DNA from: Bacteroidota bacterium
GTDB taxonomy: Bacteria; Bacteroidota; Bacteroidia; Flavobacteriales_D; Sanyastnellaceae
Reading direction: 5' to 3'
Assembly (NCBI GenBank): GCA_027618855.1
Contig: JAQCID010000033.1
Coordinates: 1 to 8,855, forward strand
Length of the DNA stretch: 8,855 bases
The position numbers were made by a program, and so were the translations under genes. The notes under the pieces were generated by a model. The model made no database searches. It was given only the letters and a program-made list of their open reading frames with translations, and was not told the DNA's origin. Shown one piece after another: positions 1 to 7,389 of the stretch. Position 1 is the first letter of the stretch. The number at the start of each line of letters is the position of its first letter.

Positions 1-2
1 AA

Positions 3-821
3 CTACTGCTCATCAGAAAAAGAATTCAAATATGTAATGAGGATTTCTCTAATAGAATCCTCTGCCAATTTTGCAACACGAATCGTTTGGTCGTGGCTTA
101 GCGCAGAAGCACTATTTCCAGCGGCGAGGTTCGTGATGATTGACAATGCACACAGAGGGATTTGTGCGTGCCTTGCAACGATGACTTCAGGAACGGTTGA
201 CATGCCTACTGCGTCTACACCTAAAATCTTCAAGGCATTGATCTCGGCGGGTGTTTCAAACTGAGGTCCGCAGCACCATGCATATACACCTTCGTTGAGT
301 TTGATGTTGTTTTTTGTTGCTGCCTGGCGCATGATGTTCGACAAGTCTGTATCATATGCGTTCGTCATGTCGACGAACCGATCACGTTCAGTACACCCAA
401 ATAGAGGAGATACCCCAGTCATATTTACATGGTCCGTAATCAACATTATTTCACCTGGAGATGCGGCTTCGTTTATTGTTCCGGCAGCATTTGTGATGAC
501 CAGAGATTGACAACCGATTTCCTTCAAGGTCCTGATTGCAACAGACATCGCGTCAGCCTTCCCCTCTTCATAATAGTGTGCTCTGCCTTGAAGTACAGCG
601 ACCTTTGTGCGCCCGATAAGACCCAAAATGAGTTGGCCAGCATGGCCGCCAACGCCAGCTTTTGGAAATCCTGGAAGCTCCTTAAAAGAGGTTTTTGAAA
701 TGACCTCGACACTGTCTGCAAAGGTTCCCAAACCCGAGCCCAACACCAATCCAATTTGTGGATGGAAGTCAGGATATTTTTCAAGAATTAGATTGGCGCA
801 GAAGGAGACTTGATTTTTCAT
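3..821 (-). CDS. punA: Purine nucleoside phosphorylase, trimeric PNP-I (inosine/guanosine) type
   Basis: Cytoplasmic enzyme of purine salvage: it cleaves inosine, guanosine and their deoxy forms with phosphate to free base and (deoxy)ribose-1-phosphate. The 272-residue protein is the usual length for the family and is complete, ending in TAG just inside the window edge. Visible motifs map onto human PNP: phosphate-site Ser29 in LGSGLG, His60 in GGHAGQ, Arg80 and His82 in GRAHYYE, Tyr84, Asn111-Ala112 in ITNAAGT, Glu189 in GPQFETPAE, Met207 in VGMSTVPEV, Asn231 in IITNLAAG and His243. Glu189 with Asn231 argues for 6-oxopurine use rather than methylthioadenosine. Residues 182-184 (Trp-Cys-Cys), just before the GPQFET loop, look unusual. 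The gene lies 33 nt after the thioredoxin-family gene on the same strand and is probably its operon partner. The start ATG has no clear Shine-Dalgarno. In many Bacteroidota a PNP gene neighbours lpxK, which would lie beyond the left edge; this is recalled, not seen. Confidence 0.95.
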   Translation of the reverse strand: MKNQVSFCANLILEKYPDFHPQIGLVLGSGLGTFADSVEVISKTSFKELPGFPKAGVGGHAGQLILGLIGRTKVAVLQGRAHYYEEGKADAMSVAIRTLKEIGCQSLVITNAAGTINEAASPGEIMLITDHVNMTGVSPLFGCTERDRFVDMTNAYDTDLSNIMRQAATKNNIKLNEGVYAWCCGPQFETPAEINALKILGVDAVGMSTVPEVIVARHAQIPLCALSIITNLAAGNSASALSHDQTIRVAKLAEDSIREILITYLNSFSDEQ

Positions 822-823
822 AG

Positions 824-849
824 AAAATCTAAGGTACGCAGTAGATTTT
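824..849. repeat. Perfect 8-bp AT-rich inverted repeat in the intergenic gap
   Basis: The arms are AAAATCTA (824-831) and TAGATTTT (842-849), with a 10-nt loop. The repeat fills most of the 33-nt gap between the thioredoxin-family gene and the phosphorylase gene. Read on the minus strand it is a stem ending in TTTT, 2 nt before the phosphorylase ATG. With only two G/C pairs the stem would be weak. It could be an intercistronic hairpin, a weak attenuating terminator, an operator-like palindrome or chance. Confidence 0.5.
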
Positions 850-854
850 ACAAC

Positions 855-3062
855 CTACTCTGCTTTGAGTAAGTTATCAACGTCTGTAAGTGATTCTACA
901 GGCAACTTACACGCGCCCTCTTGGCAAACGAAGTATCTGGCTGTACCCGATTCGACGTATTTCCCCTCCATCCATTTGGGTTGATCGGTGCTGCTCAACC
1001 CTCCCGCAAGAATGATCTGAGGATAGAATCTGGAATCGAGTGCTTTACGTGCTTCTTGCATGTCATCTGAATTGGATCCTGAAATTGCAAGTTCATAAAA
1101 AGGACTTGTACGCCAAAGCAGGACCGAAGCCCACCCTGTTGCTCTGCGGATATTGTCGGAATTCTCCCAGGCTGAGACAAGCATTCTGTCACTGCGTTGT
1201 ATCCAGTCGAACTTGCTGTCGTATCTGCCCAGTCTGAAGAGGTTGCGCGCCATAGAGGAGCTGGATGCGGGGATCACACTGTCGTCATTTTCTTGTTTTC
1301 TAGCGAACAATCCATCCATGTTTTCGGATGTATACCAAAACAAACCTGTTTCTGTATCGTAAAATTGATCGAAACTTACATGTGTCAATTCCCGGGCTTC
1401 TTTCAGCCAGCGAGGATCAAATGTGACTTCGTATAAATCAAGGCAAGCTGCAATCGCAAAGCTGTAATCCTCTAGAAAACCGTCAATATGCGCCCCTACC
1501 TTTGCGTGGTAAACATGGAATAAAGTACCATCCGATTTTTTGGCTGTTTTTAAAATAAATTTCATTCCTTCCTCAGCTCTTCTTAGATGTGAGGCGTCAT
1601 CAAAAGCTCGATAAGATGCACATAGTCCAGAGACGGTAAGCGCGGTCCAAGAGGTCAGAACTTTGTCATCAAGACCAGGTTTTACTCTGGGCTCGTGTGT
1701 TGCTTTGCCAGAAGAATTTTTTCCATCTCTATAAAAAGCAAGGGTCCTATTTATGAATGAAAGTCTCTCGCGAAATTCCAGCACTGACAACCCCGCCTTT
1801 TCTGCCAAAACCTCATCAGAATCCCATTTCATCAGGATGTTGTTTCCGTGCTCCCAGTCCGATCTTCCATCGATGTCATACGCGATCATCACGAGATTCA
1901 AATCGTCAGCTTGAAGTGCCTCTGCGAGTTCTGTATGAGACCAAACATAGTATTTCCCTTCGACTCCATCGCTGTCAGCATCTAACGCAGATAGAAACCC
2001 CCCTGATGGATCGTCCAGTTCTTTCAATATGAAATCGATGATTCCGTAGCACACATCTTTATACCTGGGTTCTTGAAAGCTTTGCCATGCATGCGCATAG
2101 GTCGATAAAAGCTGAGCATTGTCATAAAGCATCTTTTCGAAATGTGGTACCATCCAATCCGAGTCTGTACTGTATCGTGCAAAACCTCCACCCGCTTGAT
2201 CGTAGATTCCTCCTCTCGACATCATGTCTAATGTGAGTTGAACGTGTCCGAGGACGTCCATGTCACCACGTTCGGTTCCATAATGTAGCAGGAAATCTAG
2301 GTTTGTCGGAATTGGAAATTTCGGCGCTCCATTTGACAAACCTCTTTGTCGGTCAAATTGCAATCTCCAAGAGTCTACTCTAGAGTCAATATCGGCCCCA
2401 TATTTATTCCTTTCAGACTTAGGCCATGGTCTTCCCTCGGCATCTCTCGCCAAACCATCCTTGTCTGCAATGATTAAATCAGAAGAAATGACTCCTTGCG
2501 TGAGCTTTCCTGCATATTCTTCCATCCTCTTCGGCTCGCTTTCCTTCAAGGCAATCAAACTTTCGAGTTGTTGAATAAACCGATCTCGGGGGAAATAGGT
2601 GCCTCCGAAAACAGGTCTACCGTCAGGCAAAGCGATACAATTTAAAGGCCATCCGCCCCGCTTTGTCATTAACTGGACAGCATTCATATAAATTTGATCT
2701 ACATCCGGGCGCTCCTCTCTGTCGACCTTGATGCTCACAAAATGTTCATTAATAAACCCAGCGGCTTCTTCATTTTCAAAGGTCTCATGCTCCATAACAT
2801 GACACCAATGACACGCGCTATAGCCTATGCTTATGAAGATTAATTTATCTTCAGCCTTCGCTTTTTCAAATGCTTCATTGCCCCAAGGCATCCAATCCAC
2901 AGGGTTGTGAGCATGTTGTTGTAAATACGGGCTCGAAGAGTGAATGAGCAAATTTGTATGTGTCGTGTCGCTCATTGTGTCAGTTCTGGGAGGTGTTAAT
3001 GGTCCACATGAACCAAGAGAAGACAATCCGGAAATGGCGAGAACAGAAAGAACAATTCGCAT
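855..3062 (-). CDS. Thioredoxin-domain lipoprotein, DsbH/YyaL/SPATA20 (DUF255) family
   Basis: The 735-residue protein matches the family typified by B. subtilis YyaL and human SPATA20: an N-terminal DsbH-type thioredoxin fold followed by an (alpha/alpha)6-barrel-like region resembling AGE-type epimerases and glycosidases. The physiological reaction of the family is unknown to me. Visible landmarks are the [14 protein letters not shown] motif (44-57), the CHWC redox site (Cys84, Cys87), [10 protein letters not shown] (113-122), GGWPL (136-140), [17 protein letters not shown] (284-300), [17 protein letters not shown] (303-319) and SALDADSDG (358-366). The first 18 residues form a hydrophobic leader ending in the lipobox-like LGSC, so Cys19 would be lipidated, followed by a proline/threonine linker. 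Family members usually begin close to the SPYL motif, and a second Met (residue 30, at 2975) would give such a cytoplasmic form. I prefer the first ATG because it overlaps the upstream stop codon (TGATG). No K-D/E-rich surface-export signal follows Cys19, so a periplasm-facing anchor is likelier. It may handle misfolded or oxidised envelope proteins or act on sugars; neither is shown. Confidence 0.9.
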   Translation of the reverse strand: MRIVLSVLAISGLSSLGSCGPLTPPRTDTMSDTTHTNLLIHSSSPYLQQHAHNPVDWMPWGNEAFEKAKAEDKLIFISIGYSACHWCHVMEHETFENEEAAGFINEHFVSIKVDREERPDVDQIYMNAVQLMTKRGGWPLNCIALPDGRPVFGGTYFPRDRFIQQLESLIALKESEPKRMEEYAGKLTQGVISSDLIIADKDGLARDAEGRPWPKSERNKYGADIDSRVDSWRLQFDRQRGLSNGAPKFPIPTNLDFLLHYGTERGDMDVLGHVQLTLDMMSRGGIYDQAGGGFARYSTDSDWMVPHFEKMLYDNAQLLSTYAHAWQSFQEPRYKDVCYGIIDFILKELDDPSGGFLSALDADSDGVEGKYYVWSHTELAEALQADDLNLVMIAYDIDGRSDWEHGNNILMKWDSDEVLAEKAGLSVLEFRERLSFINRTLAFYRDGKNSSGKATHEPRVKPGLDDKVLTSWTALTVSGLCASYRAFDDASHLRRAEEGMKFILKTAKKSDGTLFHVYHAKVGAHIDGFLEDYSFAIAACLDLYEVTFDPRWLKEARELTHVSFDQFYDTETGLFWYTSENMDGLFARKQENDDSVIPASSSSMARNLFRLGRYDSKFDWIQRSDRMLVSAWENSDNIRRATGWASVLLWRTSPFYELAISGSNSDDMQEARKALDSRFYPQIILAGGLSSTDQPKWMEGKYVESGTARYFVCQEGACKLPVESLTDVDNLLKAE

Positions 3063-4105
3063 CAGAACCTAGCCCGACCTCTTTTGTTATATCCCCGAGG
3101 TTTGTAGTTTCTTCTTGGCGCTTTCCAGCCATTCTTCTTTCTTTTGTTGATGTAGTTGCGTTTACTGAAACTGCTTTGAGATTTTATGATCCTAGAAATA
3201 GAAACCTGAAGGGTCCCGAAGGCATCATTGCGACCGGGGTTTCCTCGGGGGCTGTTGAAGGATTCCGAGTACTGATGATTTTGAATGTAGTTTTCAGAAT
3301 CGGATATTCCAAGCGTATTGATTATTCCTAAATGTGTGGGGCTGCTTAGGACTCTTCCGATGTCATCCATTGTTTCGGGGTCACCATATGTCGTGCTCAC
3401 ATCGTCAATAAAATCGGTGAATGTCAAAGACCACACCATCTCAAGTGCCAATCTCCAATTCTTATTTAGGGTAAATGCAGCGCCAACCCCCATAGGAATG
3501 GCAACACTTGATTTCGAATATGCAACTCCCTCAGTTTGATAGTCCCTCAAATCGTACCACAAGTTGTAATCAAAACTATTGGGATCGGTACTGATTAAAC
3601 CTTCGCCATACTGGTATTCAGCGGCTTCTTGTGTAATTCTAGCCTGTGGGTTATGCCTGAAATAGGTGAGTCCCGCGATGCCGTAGAGTTCACCACTTAC
3701 ATTTCGCCGAAATTGATAGGGCAGCATATTTGGCCGAGCCCAAACAATTCCTTGCACTCTGACAGAACCCTCATAAATTCTATTTCTAAAATGAGCGTTT
3801 CTTGCGACTCGATCTTTATTTATCGAAGCATCATCGGTGTCTCCCAAAAACACCGTACCGAAACTACCCTTCACTGAGATGGTGTTGTTAAAACGATATC
3901 GCGCAAAAAGATGGGAAGAGAATTTGGTTTGGTCTACGTGAAGATCAAAAATCAAATCACGCCGCGTCAGTTCCTCTCCGCCGATATCGCCCAAATAATT
4001 ACCTGTCCCAACAGCCATACCGACATCCCATCGGTATTGTCCATGCAGAGATATGATCCCTATAAAAATGGATGCAAATAATAAAATGAGTTTCTGGACA
4101 GTCAT
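3062..4105 (-). CDS. DUF6089-type outer-membrane beta-barrel protein
   Basis: The 347-residue protein has a signal peptide (about 1-22, likely cleaved at LHG|Q), then the DUF6089-like opening [17 protein letters not shown] (27-43), followed by alternating amphipathic strands such as [28 protein letters not shown] and [13 protein letters not shown]. This pattern fits a small outer-membrane barrel typical of Bacteroidota. The precise role of the family is unknown. The mature protein has no cysteine. The last 40 residues (308-347) are an extremely basic tail with 16 Lys/Arg and no acidic residue, rich in Asn, Tyr and Gly and ending in Phe. The likely last barrel strand is LQVSISRII, just before the tail. 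The gene starts 3 nt after the stop of the DUF4177-like gene, and its TGA overlaps the next ATG by one base, so all three are probably translated from one message. Family assignment is by recognition of the N-terminal motif and barrel pattern. Confidence 0.8.
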   Translation of the reverse strand: MTVQKLILLFASIFIGIISLHGQYRWDVGMAVGTGNYLGDIGGEELTRRDLIFDLHVDQTKFSSHLFARYRFNNTISVKGSFGTVFLGDTDDASINKDRVARNAHFRNRIYEGSVRVQGIVWARPNMLPYQFRRNVSGELYGIAGLTYFRHNPQARITQEAAEYQYGEGLISTDPNSFDYNLWYDLRDYQTEGVAYSKSSVAIPMGVGAAFTLNKNWRLALEMVWSLTFTDFIDDVSTTYGDPETMDDIGRVLSSPTHLGIINTLGISDSENYIQNHQYSESFNSPRGNPGRNDAFGTLQVSISRIIKSQSSFSKRNYINKRKKNGWKAPRRNYKPRGYNKRGRARF

Positions 4106-4108
4106 GTG

Positions 4109-4498
4109 TTATTTGACGCGTCGTAAGATGAAGCGGGTACAGTAAATACCATTAGATCCTCCATCGGTAGGCGACTGCACACCCGTATTTGTAAACGCCA
4201 ACTCCCAACCATCTCCGCTTAAGTCGTTGAGTTTTTCAGTCACAGACAGGTCATTGTTAAATATGTTTTCCATTTTTATACCGACCACACTGTAAAGATT
4301 TTTGATTTTCTGCTCGTCTAAAGCCCCAGACCCATTGTCTAAGAGCATTCTGCTACGACCCACTCCGCCTGGGACGATAGATTCAACGGTTGTGAATGTC
4401 ATGTATTCATAACTGGGAGCGGGAGCGCTAAAAGCAAAAATAGAAGCCATCATTAATACAGCTGCACCTGAGATCAATACTGTGTTTAAATTTTTCAT
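4109..4498 (-). CDS. Small secreted DUF4177-like protein
   Basis: A 129-residue protein with a Sec signal peptide: a Lys-containing start, a hydrophobic core over residues 7-22 and a probable cut after FAFSA (residue 25). The mature part opens with YEYMTFTTVES (30-40), contains LNDLSGDGWELAFTNTG (90-106) and ends with TRFILRRVK (121-129). This order, an N-terminal Tyr-rich strand, an 'LN-L---GWEL' helix-strand and a terminal 'F-L-R' strand, is typical of DUF4177-like domains, but the middle (41-80) is longer than in the minimal domain. There is one cysteine (Cys120), so no internal disulfide. It is probably periplasmic or extracellular; no biochemical role can be read from it. It is first in the apparent operon, reading away from glyA, with the barrel gene 3 nt downstream. 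The DUF4177 link rests on motif spacing only. Confidence 0.75.
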   Translation of the reverse strand: MKNLNTVLISGAAVLMMASIFAFSAPAPSYEYMTFTTVESIVPGGVGRSRMLLDNGSGALDEQKIKNLYSVVGIKMENIFNNDLSVTEKLNDLSGDGWELAFTNTGVQSPTDGGSNGIYCTRFILRRVK

Positions 4499-4542
4499 GT
4501 TAGCAATTTAGTGTTAAGTGAGTTAATACACGTACCTGTTGC

Positions 4543-4550
4543 TACCTTTG
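4543..4550 (+). promoter_or_regulatory. Candidate Bacteroidota -7 promoter box for glyA
   Basis: TACCTTTG fits the Bacteroidota sigma-ABfr consensus TAnnTTTG and ends 20 nt before the glyA ATG at 4571. Transcription would begin at about 4555-4558 and give a very short A-rich leader (AAATAAATAAAAAC) without Shine-Dalgarno, common in this phylum. I find no convincing TTTG -33 box at the usual spacing, so the promoter rests on the -7 element and its position. On the opposite strand I see no comparably clear box for the DUF4177-like gene. Confidence 0.5.
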
Positions 4551-4570
4551 ATACCTAAATAAATAAAAAC

Positions 4571-5851
4571 ATGCCACTAAGCTCAAAAGACCCATCTATT
4601 TCTTCGCTTATCTCAAAGGAGCGTATACGCCAAACCGAAGGAGCTGAACTGATTGCCTCGGAGAACTATACCAGCGATGTTGTCATGGAAGCTCAAGGTT
4701 CAATACTTACAAATAAGTATGCAGAGGGCTTGCCTCGAAGACGCTATTACGGAGGGTGTGAATTTGTAGATGAAATTGAACAGTTAGCGATTGATAGAGT
4801 TTGTGAGCTTTTTGGCGCAGTCTGGGCAAACGTTCAACCTCATTCAGGTGCTTCTGCAAACGCTGCGGTGATGCTCGCTTGTCTTTCTCCTGGAGATAAA
4901 ATATTGGGCTTCGATCTGTCACATGGTGGACACTTAACGCATGGTTCTCCTGTGAACTTTAGTGGAAAACTGTACAATCCTGTTTTTTACGCAGTAGAAG
5001 AAGAGACAGGACGTGTTGATATGGATAAAGTTGAAGAGGTTGCAAAGCGCGAAAACCCAAAGATGATTATTTGTGGAGCGTCAGCCTATGCCCGTGACTG
5101 GGATTATCCTCGCTTCAGAGAAATAGCGGACAGTGTCGGAGCCATTTTGCTCGCAGATATAAGTCACCCTGCGGGTCTGATTGCCGCCAAACTACTTACT
5201 GACCCGATGCCCTATTGTCACGTAGTTACGACGACGACTCATAAAACGCTGCGAGGACCTCGTGGAGGAGTCATTATGATGGGCCAAGATTATCCAAATC
5301 CGTGGGGACGTAAAAACCCAAAAGGGATCGTTCGTCCCATGTCAGCGATTCTGGATAGTGGTGTATTTCCTGGCATGCAAGGTGGCCCCCTTGAGCATGT
5401 GATCGCTGCAAAAGCGGTTGCTTTTGGAGAGGCCCTCACACCCGAATTCCGCGTGTACTGCACACAAGTCATGAAAAATGCACAAGCGATGGCTTCTGCT
5501 TTTGTCGCGAGGGGATACAATCTAATCTCTGGAGGAACTGACAACCACCTCATGCTTATCGATCTGCGCAATAAGAATATCACAGGGAAAGCTGCAGAGA
5601 TTGCATTAGGGAAAGCAGATATTACCGTGAATAAAAACATGGTTCCATTCGATACCCGTTCTCCATTTGTAACTTCAGGAATAAGGATAGGGACTCCTGC
5701 TGTAACCACTCGAGGTCTTGTCGAATCTGACATGGAGGATTTGGTCGCTTGGATGGATGAAGCCATTCGCAATTGCGAAGACGATTCCGTTCTAGAGAAA
5801 ATAGGACAAGAAGTGAAAGCGAAGATGTCTAAATATCCTCTCGTAAAATAA
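4571..5851 (+). CDS. glyA: Serine hydroxymethyltransferase
   Basis: PLP enzyme of the cytoplasm that converts serine and tetrahydrofolate to glycine and 5,10-methylene-tetrahydrofolate, the main source of one-carbon units for purines, thymidylate and methionine. The 426 residues cover the whole family length. Visible landmarks are [11 protein letters not shown] (26-36), [17 protein letters not shown] (46-62), [12 protein letters not shown] (89-100), the [17 protein letters not shown] segment (117-133), the PLP-binding Asp196 in [11 protein letters not shown], the Schiff-base Lys225 in [14 protein letters not shown], and Arg372 in SGIRIGTPA, which binds the substrate carboxylate. The segment 236-274, including [10 protein letters not shown] and [15 protein letters not shown], is the longer form I associate with Bacteroidota. 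No catalytic residue appears to be missing. The gene stands alone on the plus strand, divergent from the left operon and convergent with the right one. The start is chosen from the conserved N-terminus and the A-rich leader directly upstream. The leader is too short for a glycine riboswitch. Confidence 0.98.
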   Translation: MPLSSKDPSISSLISKERIRQTEGAELIASENYTSDVVMEAQGSILTNKYAEGLPRRRYYGGCEFVDEIEQLAIDRVCELFGAVWANVQPHSGASANAAVMLACLSPGDKILGFDLSHGGHLTHGSPVNFSGKLYNPVFYAVEEETGRVDMDKVEEVAKRENPKMIICGASAYARDWDYPRFREIADSVGAILLADISHPAGLIAAKLLTDPMPYCHVVTTTTHKTLRGPRGGVIMMGQDYPNPWGRKNPKGIVRPMSAILDSGVFPGMQGGPLEHVIAAKAVAFGEALTPEFRVYCTQVMKNAQAMASAFVARGYNLISGGTDNHLMLIDLRNKNITGKAAEIALGKADITVNKNMVPFDTRSPFVTSGIRIGTPAVTTRGLVESDMEDLVAWMDEAIRNCEDDSVLEKIGQEVKAKMSKYPLVK

Positions 5852-5862
5852 CCATACAGCTT

Positions 5863-7389
5863 TTATAAGTCAGGTCTTTCCCTCTTTTTTTGAAGATCAT
5901 CTTTCCCCTTAGGGTCGTCTTCAATTTCATTGTTGAGTTCCTCAAATCTTCCTTCAGGGTTACTGAGTAATGTGATACGCGTTACACTTCCGCCAGAAAA
6001 CAACATTTGAATGTGAGCGCATGTTGCTCTGTTTCGGCTCATTTTCTCATTTCCATCGACGGAATAATAAAGGACGGTTCCGTTTCCACTCACGTCCACT
6101 TGATGTAGCTTACCTTCTTTAAATTCCGCATCCAAGTTGCGTCCTGAGATCTTGTGGTCGAGAGAGTCATTTGCAGGACTGAATACATTTGCCCGCCCGA
6201 TTAATTTCATGACGGATGGTTTGTTTTGCTTTAAAACCATTTTCACTGTGTCACTCGTCATTTCATCTTCTTCAGACCAAACCACGGGTTCTCCAAGGAG
6301 CCATATCTCATCGGACCCCCTGTCCCACGACAACGAGTCACCATCCCCTGAAAATGAACCTTGCTCAAAGACCACCCCCCCGTATGCAAACAACAAATCC
6401 TGTTCTCGTTCAAGTACACGGCAATTCATTTTAAGCGTATCCTCTCCCTCGATGTTCATTAATTTCACAAAGGAAGTTGAGTCGTTCACTTTAACGATTT
6501 CGGCACCCTTTATTCTACTTGCATAATCTCCATAAACAGTCATTGCAGCAGAGGAATCGCATACCGTGACGTTGCCCCATGCTTGCCCCTCATTGTTTTT
6601 GCGATTGACAACGATGCTGTCTCCGGAGAGCAATCCCTGTATGTCCTTGATGCTCGCTTTTCCAGCAAACCATCCTTTCTCGGTTTCGCCATCGTATTCC
6701 CCCTGCTCACACTCGATCATTGCACCATTAATATCTATCACAGAATGCTTAAATAACAACAACGTTTTGTCGTTTCTGTCGATTGCGAGGGAGTCGGATG
6801 TGATGAGATCTTCATTCTCAATAATTTCCACGTTTCCTCCAGCATATAATCGGTCTGTAAGCGGACTATAAACCCCTACATTACTTGAAAGGATTCTGTC
6901 TCCTTCAATAATTCGGGCTCTTTGAACGTAAGAAACAGACTTTGAATTCAAACCATATTTCAATGAAGGGCACTCTATCGTGAACTCCTCGTGGATGAAC
7001 CTTACGCCTTCTCTAATATCGACCGTCTCACTCTCTGGATCTAGGACCGCGTAATTTGCCCACATCTCGGATCTTTCTCCCGATTTAGAGATTTCGTAGA
7101 TATACACGTCACTGAAAACTTCGAACTGTCCATTGTCGAACCTGTATGCACTGTCGCAAGTCAGAATGGCATCCCCTAACCCCAGCCTCACATTCCCTAC
7201 TAACCTGGTCGCGTCAGAGATGTTTGGATCCCTTTCAATCACTTCAGCTCCTAAAATTTCAATCTGTTTCTTTGAATCTTGTGGATTTGTTTGGGCTGAA
7301 AGTTCAAACGCAAAAAGAGCAGGTCCAAGGATGTAAAACCCCAGAAAAACCAGGGGCAATGTTAAATGATCGATGCGGTTTATATTCAT
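5863..7389 (-). CDS. OstA-like envelope protein (LptA/LptD N-terminal jellyroll type)
   Basis: A 508-residue exported protein resembling the OstA-like family of Bacteroidota, related to LptA and the N-terminal domain of LptD, which bridge the periplasm during lipopolysaccharide transport. The leader has hydrophobic residues 9-28 and a probable cut at LSA|Q (after Ala32). The OstA motif follows: LVGNVRLGLGDAILTCDSAYRF (63-84) and FEVFSDVYIYE. Similar 'G-V...G...I.CDS' strand units recur along the protein (for example YAGGNVEII, GWFAGKASI, QAWGNVTVCDS, FAYGGVVFEQG), as expected for a stacked beta-jellyroll. After the last strands (ITLLSNPEGRF) it ends in a charged, probably disordered tail (ELNNEIEDDPKGKDDLQKK...). 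No large LptD barrel is present, so it is an LptA-like bridge rather than the outer-membrane translocon. Its ATG overlaps the cysN TGA by 4 nt (ATGA), with GGAG (complement of 7397-7400) seven bases upstream. The function in LPS transport is inferred from the family. Confidence 0.88.
   Translation of the reverse strand: MNINRIDHLTLPLVFLGFYILGPALFAFELSAQTNPQDSKKQIEILGAEVIERDPNISDATRLVGNVRLGLGDAILTCDSAYRFDNGQFEVFSDVYIYEISKSGERSEMWANYAVLDPESETVDIREGVRFIHEEFTIECPSLKYGLNSKSVSYVQRARIIEGDRILSSNVGVYSPLTDRLYAGGNVEIIENEDLITSDSLAIDRNDKTLLLFKHSVIDINGAMIECEQGEYDGETEKGWFAGKASIKDIQGLLSGDSIVVNRKNNEGQAWGNVTVCDSSAAMTVYGDYASRIKGAEIVKVNDSTSFVKLMNIEGEDTLKMNCRVLEREQDLLFAYGGVVFEQGSFSGDGDSLSWDRGSDEIWLLGEPVVWSEEDEMTSDTVKMVLKQNKPSVMKLIGRANVFSPANDSLDHKISGRNLDAEFKEGKLHQVDVSGNGTVLYYSVDGNEKMSRNRATCAHIQMLFSGGSVTRITLLSNPEGRFEELNNEIEDDPKGKDDLQKKRERPDL

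Noticed and set aside
2954..3331. 125-residue plus-strand reading frame spanning the lipoprotein/barrel gene junction
   Set aside because: It lies antisense to two well-supported genes, has no recognisable domain and has low-complexity composition typical of a shadow frame.
4499..4570. Glycine riboswitch upstream of glyA
   Set aside because: The region is too short for the aptamer, and the likely transcription start leaves a leader of only about 15 nt.
5290..5772. 160-residue minus-strand reading frame inside glyA
   Set aside because: It is wholly antisense to highly conserved glyA coding sequence and resembles no family I know.
5885..5922. T-run (5885-5891) and a nearby imperfect hairpin (5892-5922) as a glyA terminator
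   Set aside because: The T-run has no stem in front of it, the hairpin has a large asymmetric internal loop and no U-tract after it, and both are inside the OstA-like coding end.
6137..6526. 129-residue plus-strand reading frame inside the OstA-like gene
   Set aside because: It is antisense to a gene with a continuous, motif-supported protein, and its Ser/Pro/Thr-rich composition fits a shadow.
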